This document shows positions 25,825-34,403 of a stretch of DNA of 64,000 bases, piece by piece; position 1 is the first letter of the stretch, and each line of letters opens with the position of its first letter. The DNA lies in contig JBAOIL010000021.1 in the NCBI GenBank assembly GCA_037044975.1, positions 1 to 64,000 of the forward strand, given 5' to 3'. The stretch is from JADLHS01 sp020848635. Lineage in GTDB: Bacteria > Verrucomicrobiota > Verrucomicrobiia > Limisphaerales > JADLHS01. A program made the translations under genes and the position numbers. The notes beneath the pieces were generated by a model. That model ran no database searches and had not been told where the DNA came from. It saw only the letters and a list, made by a program, of their open reading frames with translations.

Positions 25825-26820
25825 TTACTCTTCTGGAGCTTTTTGGTGCATGAAGGAATTCAGGCGGGCTTGAAAAGCCGCGACATTGTCTTTGGTGACG
25901 GTTCGTGAATCGAAGAGGATTTTTCGGCCGGCGAACTGCGTTTCGTCGCCGCGAACATATTTTTCCATGCGGATGATGGTTTCATAGCCAAGCTTGAGGG
26001 GCTTTTGGACAACCGAGCCGTAAATATCTCCGGCGGCAATTCCGGCCAGCGTGTCGCTGTATTCATCAAAGCAAACGATTTTCACTTGCCCGGCTTTGCC
26101 CGCGCTGCGCACGGCGGCAAGAATCGCCGGTCCGTGGTAGCCGTAAAGACCGATGAGGCCCGCAGCGTCGGGAAACTTCGTCAGCGCACTCTGCACGTTT
26201 GCGTGGGCCGTGACGCTGTTGTGACCATCCGTAAGCGTGTCAATGATCTGAATGTTCGATCCGGCCAATCCGGTTTGGAGGCCTTGGATTCGGTCTTTCG
26301 TATTTTGCGCGTTCGGATAGCCGACGAATAAGATGATTTTACCGCCTTGGGGCAGCGCGGCTTTGACCAATTCCGCCGCCTGCGTTCCGGCAGCTACATT
26401 GTCCGTGCCGAGGTAACAAGTGCGCTGGCTTTTTTCCGCGTCGCTGTCTGCGCAGACCAAGAGCGTTTTAGCGGCGATGTGGTTCAGGAATTCCGTCTGG
26501 TCTTCAGCGTCAATGGGACTGATGGCGATGCCGTCCACGCCGTCCGCGACGAGGGCACTCACTATTTCCTGCTGCGCCTTGGCCGTGAGCTCGGCAGGAA
26601 CGCGGAAACTCAAGTCCACGTCGCCGAGATACCGCGCCCCTTGTTCGCAACCCAGTTGCACGATTGACCAGTAATCACTCGAACTGCTGCCGACAAAGGC
26701 CAGCCGCAACTTTTTTGGTGAAGGGGTTGGGCCGTTGGCGGTCGCGCCGCCTTTGTGGTCGCAGCCTTGGAGCAACACCGCCACACACAATGCAAAAACG
26801 AAGAGTGGGAGTTTTTTCAT
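25825..26820 (-). CDS. periplasmic sugar-binding lipoprotein (RbsB-type)
   Basis: A periplasmic-binding-protein-like I (Peripla_BP_4) protein. From ATG 26820 it has 331 residues, a lipoprotein signal with LLQGC, then LRLAFVGSSSSDYWSIVQLG and VADGVDGIAISPIDA. CADSDAEKSQRTCYLGTDN and GLYGYHGPAILAAVRSAG follow. These are typical of ribose/galactose-type ligand binders. No ABC ATPase or permease gene is adjacent, so it either serves a transporter elsewhere or feeds a sensor. It is the last gene of the prepilin-LamG-GH28 operon, 64 bp after GH28. Confidence 0.87.
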   Translation of the reverse strand: MKKLPLFVFALCVAVLLQGCDHKGGATANGPTPSPKKLRLAFVGSSSSDYWSIVQLGCEQGARYLGDVDLSFRVPAELTAKAQQEIVSALVADGVDGIAISPIDAEDQTEFLNHIAAKTLLVCADSDAEKSQRTCYLGTDNVAAGTQAAELVKAALPQGGKIILFVGYPNAQNTKDRIQGLQTGLAGSNIQIIDTLTDGHNSVTAHANVQSALTKFPDAAGLIGLYGYHGPAILAAVRSAGKAGQVKIVCFDEYSDTLAGIAAGDIYGSVVQKPLKLGYETIIRMEKYVRGDETQFAGRKILFDSRTVTKDNVAAFQARLNSFMHQKAPEE

Positions 26821-26884
26821 AATGGGATAAGTAGGATTGGTTTTCATAACCGTTTTGCCGTCGCAACATTTACATACGCAGCTA

Positions 26885-28486
26885 TTACTTCGCAGACTCA
26901 AACGCCGGGGAATCGCGAATGGTCAAGCTGCGCACGTCCGCCGAAATGACGGCGGCGCGCACGCCCGCGGCCACCTGCGGTTTGAGATTATCAATCTCCA
27001 GTCCGTCAACGTCGGCAAAAAACGCTGCCGGGCGAAAATCGTTCGTCTGAAAGTTCAAATGGATGTTGGCCAATTCTAAATCGCGGACGTGGCGCGCAAA
27101 GATTCCATAGGCCGGCAGCGTCCCGAGCATGCTCGGTTCGGGATAGCCCGCGCCCACTTCCTTGGGAGTGAGGGCGGCGTCATTGGTCTTGCCCCCGCCT
27201 TTGCTCGTGAGCCGGATATTTTCCAACCGCACGCCTTCGATGGGCTGTTCGGGCAGGCCCATGATTTGAATGCCGCTCATCTTGTCCACGCCATCCACGA
27301 TGACGTTGGAGATCAAAATGTTACTGAGGCGGCTATTGGTCGTAAGGTTGGGCGTGCGGTTGCGCTTGCCGGTCGTGATATAGATGGCGTAGTCGCGCAC
27401 ATCCATCATCGTGAGGTTGTTGATGGTAAAATTCTCCAGAATGCCACCGTCCACTTCCTCCAGCGCGAGTCCGCGGCAACTGCGGAACGTGCAGTTCGCC
27501 ACGGTGACGTTGCGAAAGCCGCCGCTGGATTCCGTGCCGAATTTGATGCGCCCGAACCCGCTCTTCGCCGGCTTCAGTGTGCCGTCGAGCAGCGTGCCTT
27601 CCTCGAAGCCGGAAACCTGGCAGTTGACGATGGTGAGGTTCTCGGTGAGCCGGGGCGCACCCAGCACGTGCGTGCTCTTGGGACAGATGCCATCGTCAAT
27701 CGGTGAGTTCACGCGGCAGTTCGAGACCATGACATTGCGGCAGCAATCAATGTCCATGCCGTCGCGATTCGTATCTATCGTCACATTATCAATCGTGACG
27801 TTGTCACAGCCGGTGACGAGAATGGCGAACCAACCGCCGTGAAAGATCGTCACGTCACGGATGAGAACACCTCGGCAGAGCTTGAGCGCGATGGCCTTGT
27901 TGGCGGCCTGAACCGGCCCACCGCCATCCTTGGGGAACGGCGGCTTCTGGTTGAATCCGATCTTTTCGTCCAACTTCCCCTCCCATGTCGTGAGGCCGCC
28001 GCCATTGATCATGCCCGGGCCGGTAATGGAAACATTCGTGAGGCCCTCGCCCCAGATGAGGCTGTTGTGGAAAAAGGAATGGCCGCCGTCCTGATAAGCG
28101 CCGAGGGTGTAAGGCTCCGTCGGGTCGTAGGCCTCGCTATTCCACTTCTCGCCCAGAATCACCGCGCCCGCGTCAAGCAACAGATGGATGTTGTTCGTGA
28201 GATGGATGCTGCCACTGAGATAGGTTCCAGCCGGGACATAAACGGTACCGCCGCCCGCAGCGGATGCCGCCTGAACGGCCTTGTCCACCGCCGGACTGTC
28301 CAGATTCTTTCCGTCGCCAACCGCGCCGTAATTGCGGACGTTGAAGTAATTATTGCCGTCAAGTTCGGCGGCGTTCAAGAGCCCGCAGAAGATCAGCAGC
28401 CCCGATACGAAAGGAGAGACCCAACTCGCTTTCGACGGGACGGGTGAAGCGCCAACAATCCTCCTTGCTGATTCTTTGCCGTTCAT
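26885..28486 (-). CDS. glycoside hydrolase family 28 (polygalacturonase-like)
   Basis: A 533-residue secreted protein. A hydrophobic signal precedes the pectate-lyase-like opening YFNVRNYGAVGDGKNLDSPA and the AGGGTVYVPAGTYL strand. The parallel beta-helix carries the GH28 acids: NRDGMD, then the IDDGI pair, and a late GFGRIKFGTESSG matching the RIK region. The usual GHG box is not obvious (GFEEGTLLDG instead), so the exact glycosidase specificity is open. GH28 members hydrolyse galacturonans, rhamnogalacturonans or xylogalacturonans. It lies 87 bp after the LamG gene. Confidence 0.9.
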   Translation of the reverse strand: MNGKESARRIVGASPVPSKASWVSPFVSGLLIFCGLLNAAELDGNNYFNVRNYGAVGDGKNLDSPAVDKAVQAASAAGGGTVYVPAGTYLSGSIHLTNNIHLLLDAGAVILGEKWNSEAYDPTEPYTLGAYQDGGHSFFHNSLIWGEGLTNVSITGPGMINGGGLTTWEGKLDEKIGFNQKPPFPKDGGGPVQAANKAIALKLCRGVLIRDVTIFHGGWFAILVTGCDNVTIDNVTIDTNRDGMDIDCCRNVMVSNCRVNSPIDDGICPKSTHVLGAPRLTENLTIVNCQVSGFEEGTLLDGTLKPAKSGFGRIKFGTESSGGFRNVTVANCTFRSCRGLALEEVDGGILENFTINNLTMMDVRDYAIYITTGKRNRTPNLTTNSRLSNILISNVIVDGVDKMSGIQIMGLPEQPIEGVRLENIRLTSKGGGKTNDAALTPKEVGAGYPEPSMLGTLPAYGIFARHVRDLELANIHLNFQTNDFRPAAFFADVDGLEIDNLKPQVAAGVRAAVISADVRSLTIRDSPAFESAK

Positions 28487-28516
28487 TTGTAGATTCGATT
28501 TCCGCTCCCCAGATGG

Positions 28517-28548
28517 GCCGGGGCAGTCGTTGAACCGACTGCCCCGGC
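28517..28548 (-). terminator. strong stem-loop after the LamG gene
   Basis: GCCGGGGCAGTCG at 28517-28529 pairs with CGACTGCCCCGGC at 28536-28548 around a six-base loop, a perfect 13-bp GC-rich stem. It is 26 bp after the LamG stop in the transcript sense. No T tract follows, so it may attenuate or stabilise the RNA rather than fully end transcription. Confidence 0.6.
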
Positions 28549-28573
28549 GATGAACCCAACCTTATCCAACCAC

Positions 28574-31517
28574 CTAGTTGCTGACAGCACGATAGAACTT
28601 CAGCCCGCTGGTCATTGTGACCGGGTATGGCGAAGTCGCGCCGGTCACGTCAGTCCACGGCCCATTGACCGAAGGGGCTTCCAGCAGCTTGCCTTGGAAG
28701 ACGACCTGCCATTGGCTGCCGGACCACTGAATTTGGAGCGTGGGTGCCGGGCCGGCATAGCCAGCCCCAATCGGAGTCGTGGCGAGAATGCCGGTCTTGC
28801 TCAGGTAGATGTCGTCGAACAAAATCTCTCCGGTCAGACTAGCACCCATGAGATAGAGCTTGTTGATGATATCATCGGGATAGTGTGTCCCGGTGAAATC
28901 GTCTATGGTGTTGAGCAAACGGTCGCTGGGGAGATTCTCGAACAGCGCCGTGCGGCTTGGATCGCCTTCCTTCTGGATATAAACCGAGAAGAGATCTTCT
29001 TCGTCAGGCATTACCCGTTCACCAGGCACGTTCACAATGGGCACATTGGTGACATCAATCCAGACCTTGTAAACGGCATCGGTAACAAGCCCGGTCATGT
29101 CGTAAGAATAACTACCCCCAGAGCTGACACCCATCCACCAAGCGCTGTTGGCGAAATCCCATCTCGGGTATGCCAACGGGCCGCTGTTATTCGCAAACAT
29201 AGTATACATGAAGGTCCCCACCCGCTCCGTGATACCGATCAGGTGCGAAACGTCTGCGGCCGGGGTGCCTTGGGGAGTCATGCGGAAGAACAGCGTGCGG
29301 GCCTGACCGGCGGTCACGGCCAGTCCCTGAAGGTTCAGAATACCACCGCTACCATTGCCATCGAGGGCGTAGCAAGCAGCCAGATGATTTTGGTTTGTCG
29401 GCTGCACCACCATCAACGTGTCCGGGGTCGCGATCGCATTCCAGGTTCCATTGGTCGTCAAAACCCCGGGCTTGTAGAAGTCGAAGTTGTCCAACAGGCT
29501 CCAACCCGCCGCGACGCCTTTCACCGCACCGATGGTGACGCTCTTGCTGGCGGTTTCAACGCCGCGCGTAATCGTAAGCGTGTAGGTGGTCGTGTTGGTC
29601 ACGCTGACCGCGATGTTCGTGGTGCCACCGGCAGCGGTGGTCCGAGCCGTCACGTCCCCGACACCGCTGCTGATCGTTGCCGAAGTGATGTTGCCGGGCA
29701 CGTCCCAGCGCAGCATTGTGGAATCACCACTTGCCACGGCGGCGAGATCCGCCTTGAACGACGTGATGGCTAGGGGCGGCAGCAGACTGGGAGGATTGGT
29801 GATGTAGCTGGTCTGGACCAGGGCGATTTCCGCCTGAGACAGCACGCGGTTCCAATAGACCACCTCATCAATGCCGCCGCCGGAAGCGCTGCCCAGCGTT
29901 GACCGGGGGTTGATGCAAAATCCCAGTGAGTCCGGCGCTAGCGAAGCGATCGCCGTGGCAGGGGTGGCAACCAAGGCGCCATCAACGTAAAGCTGTGCTG
30001 CCAGCGCCCCGCCACCGATGTCGTGTTGAGAGTAAATTACATTATGCCAGGTATCGTCCCAAACAGAAGATACGTAAGTGTCGCTATAGACGCTTCCCCC
30101 TGAGTTGCGAATATACATGCGAAGCTGAGAACCACCTACGCCGCCAAACCCATGGAATGTGGAGGCTTCCAGTGAAGAGGCCTCGCCAAGCTGGAATGAG
30201 CTTACCGGCACGTTCTTTACCCATACGGAATAGGTCACGTTGGTTCTGCGGATGCCCGGCAAGCCATCTCCGGGAGCAAACACCTTTTTCCCATACTGCG
30301 GAACGGCCTTGTCGAAATTCAAGGCATTGCCCCATTTGCCCGCCACAATGTTGGTGGCGTTCATGCCGCCGAAAAGCGGCATGTCATAGGCGGCGACCAG
30401 CTCGGGCGACTTGCCCGCCACGATGGTATCACACGGATAATAAGCGATGATGCCGTTGGTGAGATTCGGACTGCCAAAGGCGTTCACTGTCACTTGCGCG
30501 ACGGTGCTGGTGGCACTGCCGCCAGTATTGTTGAAAACAAGCTGATACAGCCCGTTGTCGTTGGTGGTCATGTTTGACAGCGGCAACGAATTTGCATCGG
30601 GGCCGGGATAATTGGTGCCGTCCTTCATCCATTGGTAGGAAAACGGGCGGGTCCCGGTGCAGAGCCCAGACAAGGTAAAGCTGTCCCCCTCTAACAGGTT
30701 GGTCGCACCCTTCGGGTTGACGGTCACGGTGGGCGCAAAGGCCGGAATAGGGGTGGCAATGCTGTTGTTCATGACATCCTGAACTTCGCTCTGACTGAGC
30801 GCACGCGCCCAGAGTGCCAAGTCGTCCACAGCACCGGTAAAGGGCACGGCTACCGTGTTCCGCACCAGCGCACCAACGCCGATCTGATTGAACGAGGCCG
30901 CATTCTGCCCGTACGTGAAGGTGTTCGTGGAGATGCATTCGCCGTCCACATAAACACGGAACTGGTTGGAGGGAGCGTTAATGTCGTAGGTGTAGGCGAT
31001 ATGGTGCCAGGTGCTGTCCAAAGTGTTCGTATTGCCGAGCACCGCATTAACCTTCAAACTGCCACCGGTATCACGGATTATGGTCCGGGTCTTGGTCGTG
31101 CCATCCGACTCCATCCCAAACCGCCATTGGGTCGAAGTGCCAGAGGTCGTCTCCGCGAAATAAGTGCTTTGATTAACTTGGCCGCTGGCGCCGTTCACCC
31201 ACACGCAATAGGACCAACTGCCCTGCTTGGCGACCGGCAAACCGGTGTCGCCGACCGGGAGGAGGTAAAGATAGTCGCTGGTGTTGCCGGTGAACGTCAC
31301 GGCGTTGCCATGCCGTCCCGCCACGAGCGCCGTAGTGCCATCTTTGAGCGGGCCTTGGAGGTCGTTGGCAGCCACAACGTCAGGCGTGGTCATGGAGCCG
31401 AGCGGGGGCGGTGTTCATCGGCCAGTAGGCCACCAAGCCTTCGCGAACGTCGGCAAGGAGGGCTGAAGCGGCCAGCAGGAACGCCGCCGCAGAAACTAAC
31501 AGGGTTTTGGTTTTCAT
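28574..31517 (-). CDS. secreted LamG/Ig-domain protein, with a frameshift
   Basis: A large exported protein of about 980 residues once repaired. MKTKTLLVSAAAFLLAASAL is a signal peptide (start ATG 31517), followed by a REGLVAYWPMN opening. A run of five C (GGGGG on the plus strand, 31404-31408) has one base too many. After it the frame continues SMTTPDVVAANDLQG. A first LamG lectin-like domain (WSYCVWVNG to VDDLALWARALS), an Ig-like domain (SYQWMKDGTNYP), a second LamG domain (VTYSVWVKNVP to IDEVVYWNRVLS) and further beta domains follow. Such proteins probably bind polysaccharide at the cell surface. The gene lies between the prepilin and GH28 genes. Confidence 0.85.
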
Positions 31518-31580
31518 GGGATGCTTGTTGTGGTGTTTTGTCGGGTGTTTGTTGAGAAGTCGGGGGAATCCGAGTGCGAC

Positions 31581-32339
31581 CTATTTCGTGCGGTTGTCAT
31601 CGTTGGAAATGTTGTAATCGTCAATGAAGTTCTTCGCGGAGAGCCAGGCGGCATGACCGTCGCAATAGATGACGTTCTGGCCGGCGGCTCCGTGATTGTC
31701 CGTCTTATCCAGGGTATTGTTGATACTGCCGGGCACCGTGGGGAGTTGGTCATCTTGGTCGTGAATGATCTGGATGCGCGAGGGGCCGGGTTTCATGCCG
31801 CGATTCGCCGTATTGATCGTCAGGATAAAGCTGTCGACCGTTCTCTCCGCCTTCTTCCGGGGGATACCGGACACAATCATTGCTCCGTCCACTTCATAAC
31901 TGATGCCCCGGCCCGCCCCGCGGCCATTCTGGCAGTTATCCAACAAGTCTTTCACGTATTTGCGTCCGGAGGTGTAAACGATCAGCTCATTGGTGATCGT
32001 GTTCTGGGTGCTCGGGCAAATGAAGCTGTTCAAGTTCGGCGCATACGAAGGAAACAGGAAATTCACGTCGTCATCGTCGCCGGTGCGCTGCCCCGGCATC
32101 CCGATCGTATCCCCAACCAAATCGCCGTTGGAATCGTCTGCATACAGCATCGTGCTGAGGCCGATTTGTTTCAGGTTGTTCAGGCAGCCGATCTTCTTGG
32201 CCTTGTCCTTGGCTTTGCCCAAGGCGGGCAACAGCATCGCCGCGAGGATCGCAATGATGGCGATCACCACCAACAGTTCGATCAAGGTAAAGGCGACCGG
32301 CCGGGTTCGGGGTCCGAGCGTTGTCATCGTAGATTTCAT
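31581..32339 (-). CDS. prepilin-type N-terminal cleavage/methylation protein
   Basis: A 252-residue type II pseudopilin-like protein. The cleavage site and helix VAFTLIELLVVIAIIAILAA follow a basic leader. A-F replaces the usual G-F at the site, as is frequent in Verrucomicrobia. The rest contains a C-terminal H-X9-DG motif-like region, YCDGHAAWLSAKNF, seen in DUF1559-type proteins. The starts MKSTM (32339) and MTTLG (32327) are both possible. It is the first gene of the minus-strand operon with LamG and GH28, which suggests assembly into a type II-like secretion or surface structure serving polysaccharide breakdown. Confidence 0.9.
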   Translation of the reverse strand: MKSTMTTLGPRTRPVAFTLIELLVVIAIIAILAAMLLPALGKAKDKAKKIGCLNNLKQIGLSTMLYADDSNGDLVGDTIGMPGQRTGDDDDVNFLFPSYAPNLNSFICPSTQNTITNELIVYTSGRKYVKDLLDNCQNGRGAGRGISYEVDGAMIVSGIPRKKAERTVDSFILTINTANRGMKPGPSRIQIIHDQDDQLPTVPGSINNTLDKTDNHGAAGQNVIYCDGHAAWLSAKNFIDDYNISNDDNRTK

Positions 32340-32687
32340 GTTCGAGTGGTGCGGATTTGTTGAGCAGCCTAGCATTGTTTTTCCTTTGCGCTATTATCCG
32401 AAAGGATAACCTTCACTCCATTGCCTTCTTCAACGTTTGGGTTTTACATGCCCATTGGAATTCGGGCGCGTCGAAAAATGGCGCATAGTCAAGATGACAT
32501 GAAAATGTGTTGCCGTCAGCGCCTCGTGACGGGGTTGAACCCGCTCTGCCGCCAACGCATGCGGCCATGGGTTTGCGAGCGGCGCGGTTCGCCGACAACA
32601 TCGGCTGTTCCATGCGCAACTCCCTGGCGCTCTGGTGCGTGAAACAATAGCTGGTGCTGATACGAATCGATACCCAGGAAAACACAA
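32340..32687. promoter_or_regulatory. divergent intergenic region between two PUL operons
   Basis: These 348 bp separate the prepilin-LamG-GH28-SBP operon (leftward) from the glycosidase operon (rightward), so both promoters must lie here. Only short open frames occur. I could not identify a reliable -35/-10 pair or an operator. A short AT-rich stretch is present at 32380-32410. Confidence 0.5.
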
Positions 32688-34403
32688 ATGACAACCACCA
32701 AAAAACCAACCATGGGGACAAAATTCGCGTTTTTGATCCTCTTGTTCTTCAACTCGATCCTTTGGGGGCAGGCCCAAGCGAAGACCCAGATTGAGATCAA
32801 GCACAACTGGTATTACCTGAATGGCCAGAAGTTCTTCATCAAAGCCATCGGCTACGAAATCGGGGCGCGCCCGGGGCAGAATCCTTACCAAGGCGTCCGC
32901 GCTGACGATCTGGATTTGATGCGATTCGACCTGAAGGTCATCAAGGAAGGCGGCTATAACACCATTCGCACCTGGAGCCAGTTCTCCGAGTCCCAACTCA
33001 AGCTCGTTCAGGAATCCGGGCTTAAACTGATCATGGGAATCGAGGTGAACCCCGACGGCGATTATGGTGATCCGGCATTTGTCCGAAAGTGCGAGGACTC
33101 GCTGAAGCGGGTGCTGGCCTATGCCAGGAAGTACGACTGCATCATCACCTACCTCATCCTCAATGAACCCCAGACGGATCACATGCACAAGGTGTCCGGA
33201 ACAGCCTTTGTCAAGCTCATGCAGGGCTTGATGGCCATCATCCACAAGGAGCATCCGGGCATTCCGGTGACCATTTCGGCGAACGCGATGATCAGCGACT
33301 TTCTCGACGAAAACCTCTTCGATGTCTATGCCTACAATTGTTACGACCACGCCGAAGCCCAGACCGCGACCATGGGCTTCAAGGATTTCATCAAGGGATT
33401 GTATGAAATGAACGGCTTGAAAAAGCCGCTGATCACGACGGAGTTTGGCTATTCCGTTTCGCGCCGTGGCGAAGGTCGCTATGGCGGAAACACTTTGACG
33501 CAACAGCGCGATGGATTGATCAGCAACTACCGCGACTTGATTGACGCCGGGGCTGTGGGGATGTGCCCGTTCTATTATGCGGATGGCTGGTGGAAAGGCG
33601 GCGACCCGATGTCGCACAGTCTCGACCAGCCCGAAGAATGGTTTGGTTTCTGGGGCTATCGCGACGCCAGCGACAAGCACGGCTCACCGCGCCCGGTCTG
33701 GTTCGCCATGCGCGACTACATGAAGGCGCTGATTCTCAGCCCGAAGAACATCAGCATTCACACAAACAACACCATCCCGCTGGAACTCTATACCGACGCA
33801 GACGTCAGGAAGGTAGTGGTCAAAGTGAACGACCGGGTAGTCTATTCGCAGAATCTGACCAAGGAGGGTTATTTTGTCGATCAATTGTTGCTGGCTCCCA
33901 ACGGCATTGAGGACATGGAGCTGGCCTTCGAGTTTTACGACGAGAACGGCCGGGTCATAAAAACCGAATCCATCCTGATCCTGGCCTCCAGCGCACCATT
34001 TGAATTGCCCACATTGGCCATCGAAGTGACTCCAGACACCGACCTGAACGCCGCGACCAATGCCAGCATAAAAACCAGAATTGAAACCCACAAAGACTTC
34101 AAGATCGCCAGCGATTTGAAAGTTAGTTTCAACACGCATCTGGGTTGGAAAGTCGGCCCACAGTCGTCCATTTCCCTCAATGATCAAGGGGACAAAAAGA
34201 CAATCACTTCGGAAAATTCATTCTCCATTCCTGACAATTGCTGGATCGTCAACGCCTCGGCAGGAGTTGCGGTCCAGCGCGGCAAATTCATCTTCAGGAT
34301 TCATGATCAAAAAATGATTTTCCGGGGTGATTGGGCCAAGGAGGTTGGCCGCAAGTTAAGATCCCCGGAGCAAGCTTCGGGGTATCGGACAAACCGCAGA
34401 TGA
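32688..34403 (+). CDS. secreted clan GH-A TIM-barrel glycoside hydrolase
   Basis: A 571-residue protein with a signal peptide ending near GQAQA. The barrel starts IEIKHNWYYLNGQKFFIKAI, typical of GH2/GH5-like enzymes. The catalytic acid is in YLILNEPQTDH (NEP motif) and the nucleophile in PLITTEFGYS (TEFG). An Ig-like beta region follows from about residue 345. The last 150 residues form another beta domain. The family cannot be assigned from the sequence alone. Its stop overlaps the next start in ATGA (34400-34403), so translation is coupled. Confidence 0.82.
   Translation: MTTTKKPTMGTKFAFLILLFFNSILWGQAQAKTQIEIKHNWYYLNGQKFFIKAIGYEIGARPGQNPYQGVRADDLDLMRFDLKVIKEGGYNTIRTWSQFSESQLKLVQESGLKLIMGIEVNPDGDYGDPAFVRKCEDSLKRVLAYARKYDCIITYLILNEPQTDHMHKVSGTAFVKLMQGLMAIIHKEHPGIPVTISANAMISDFLDENLFDVYAYNCYDHAEAQTATMGFKDFIKGLYEMNGLKKPLITTEFGYSVSRRGEGRYGGNTLTQQRDGLISNYRDLIDAGAVGMCPFYYADGWWKGGDPMSHSLDQPEEWFGFWGYRDASDKHGSPRPVWFAMRDYMKALILSPKNISIHTNNTIPLELYTDADVRKVVVKVNDRVVYSQNLTKEGYFVDQLLLAPNGIEDMELAFEFYDENGRVIKTESILILASSAPFELPTLAIEVTPDTDLNAATNASIKTRIETHKDFKIASDLKVSFNTHLGWKVGPQSSISLNDQGDKKTITSENSFSIPDNCWIVNASAGVAVQRGKFIFRIHDQKMIFRGDWAKEVGRKLRSPEQASGYRTNRR

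Noticed and set aside
27089..27706. A 205-codon plus-strand frame within the GH28 region
   Set aside because: It is antisense to the GH28 beta-helix and lacks any independent support.
32430..33680. A 416-codon minus-strand frame across the divergent region and the TIM-barrel gene
   Set aside because: It crosses a promoter region and is antisense to catalytic motifs NEP and TEFG.
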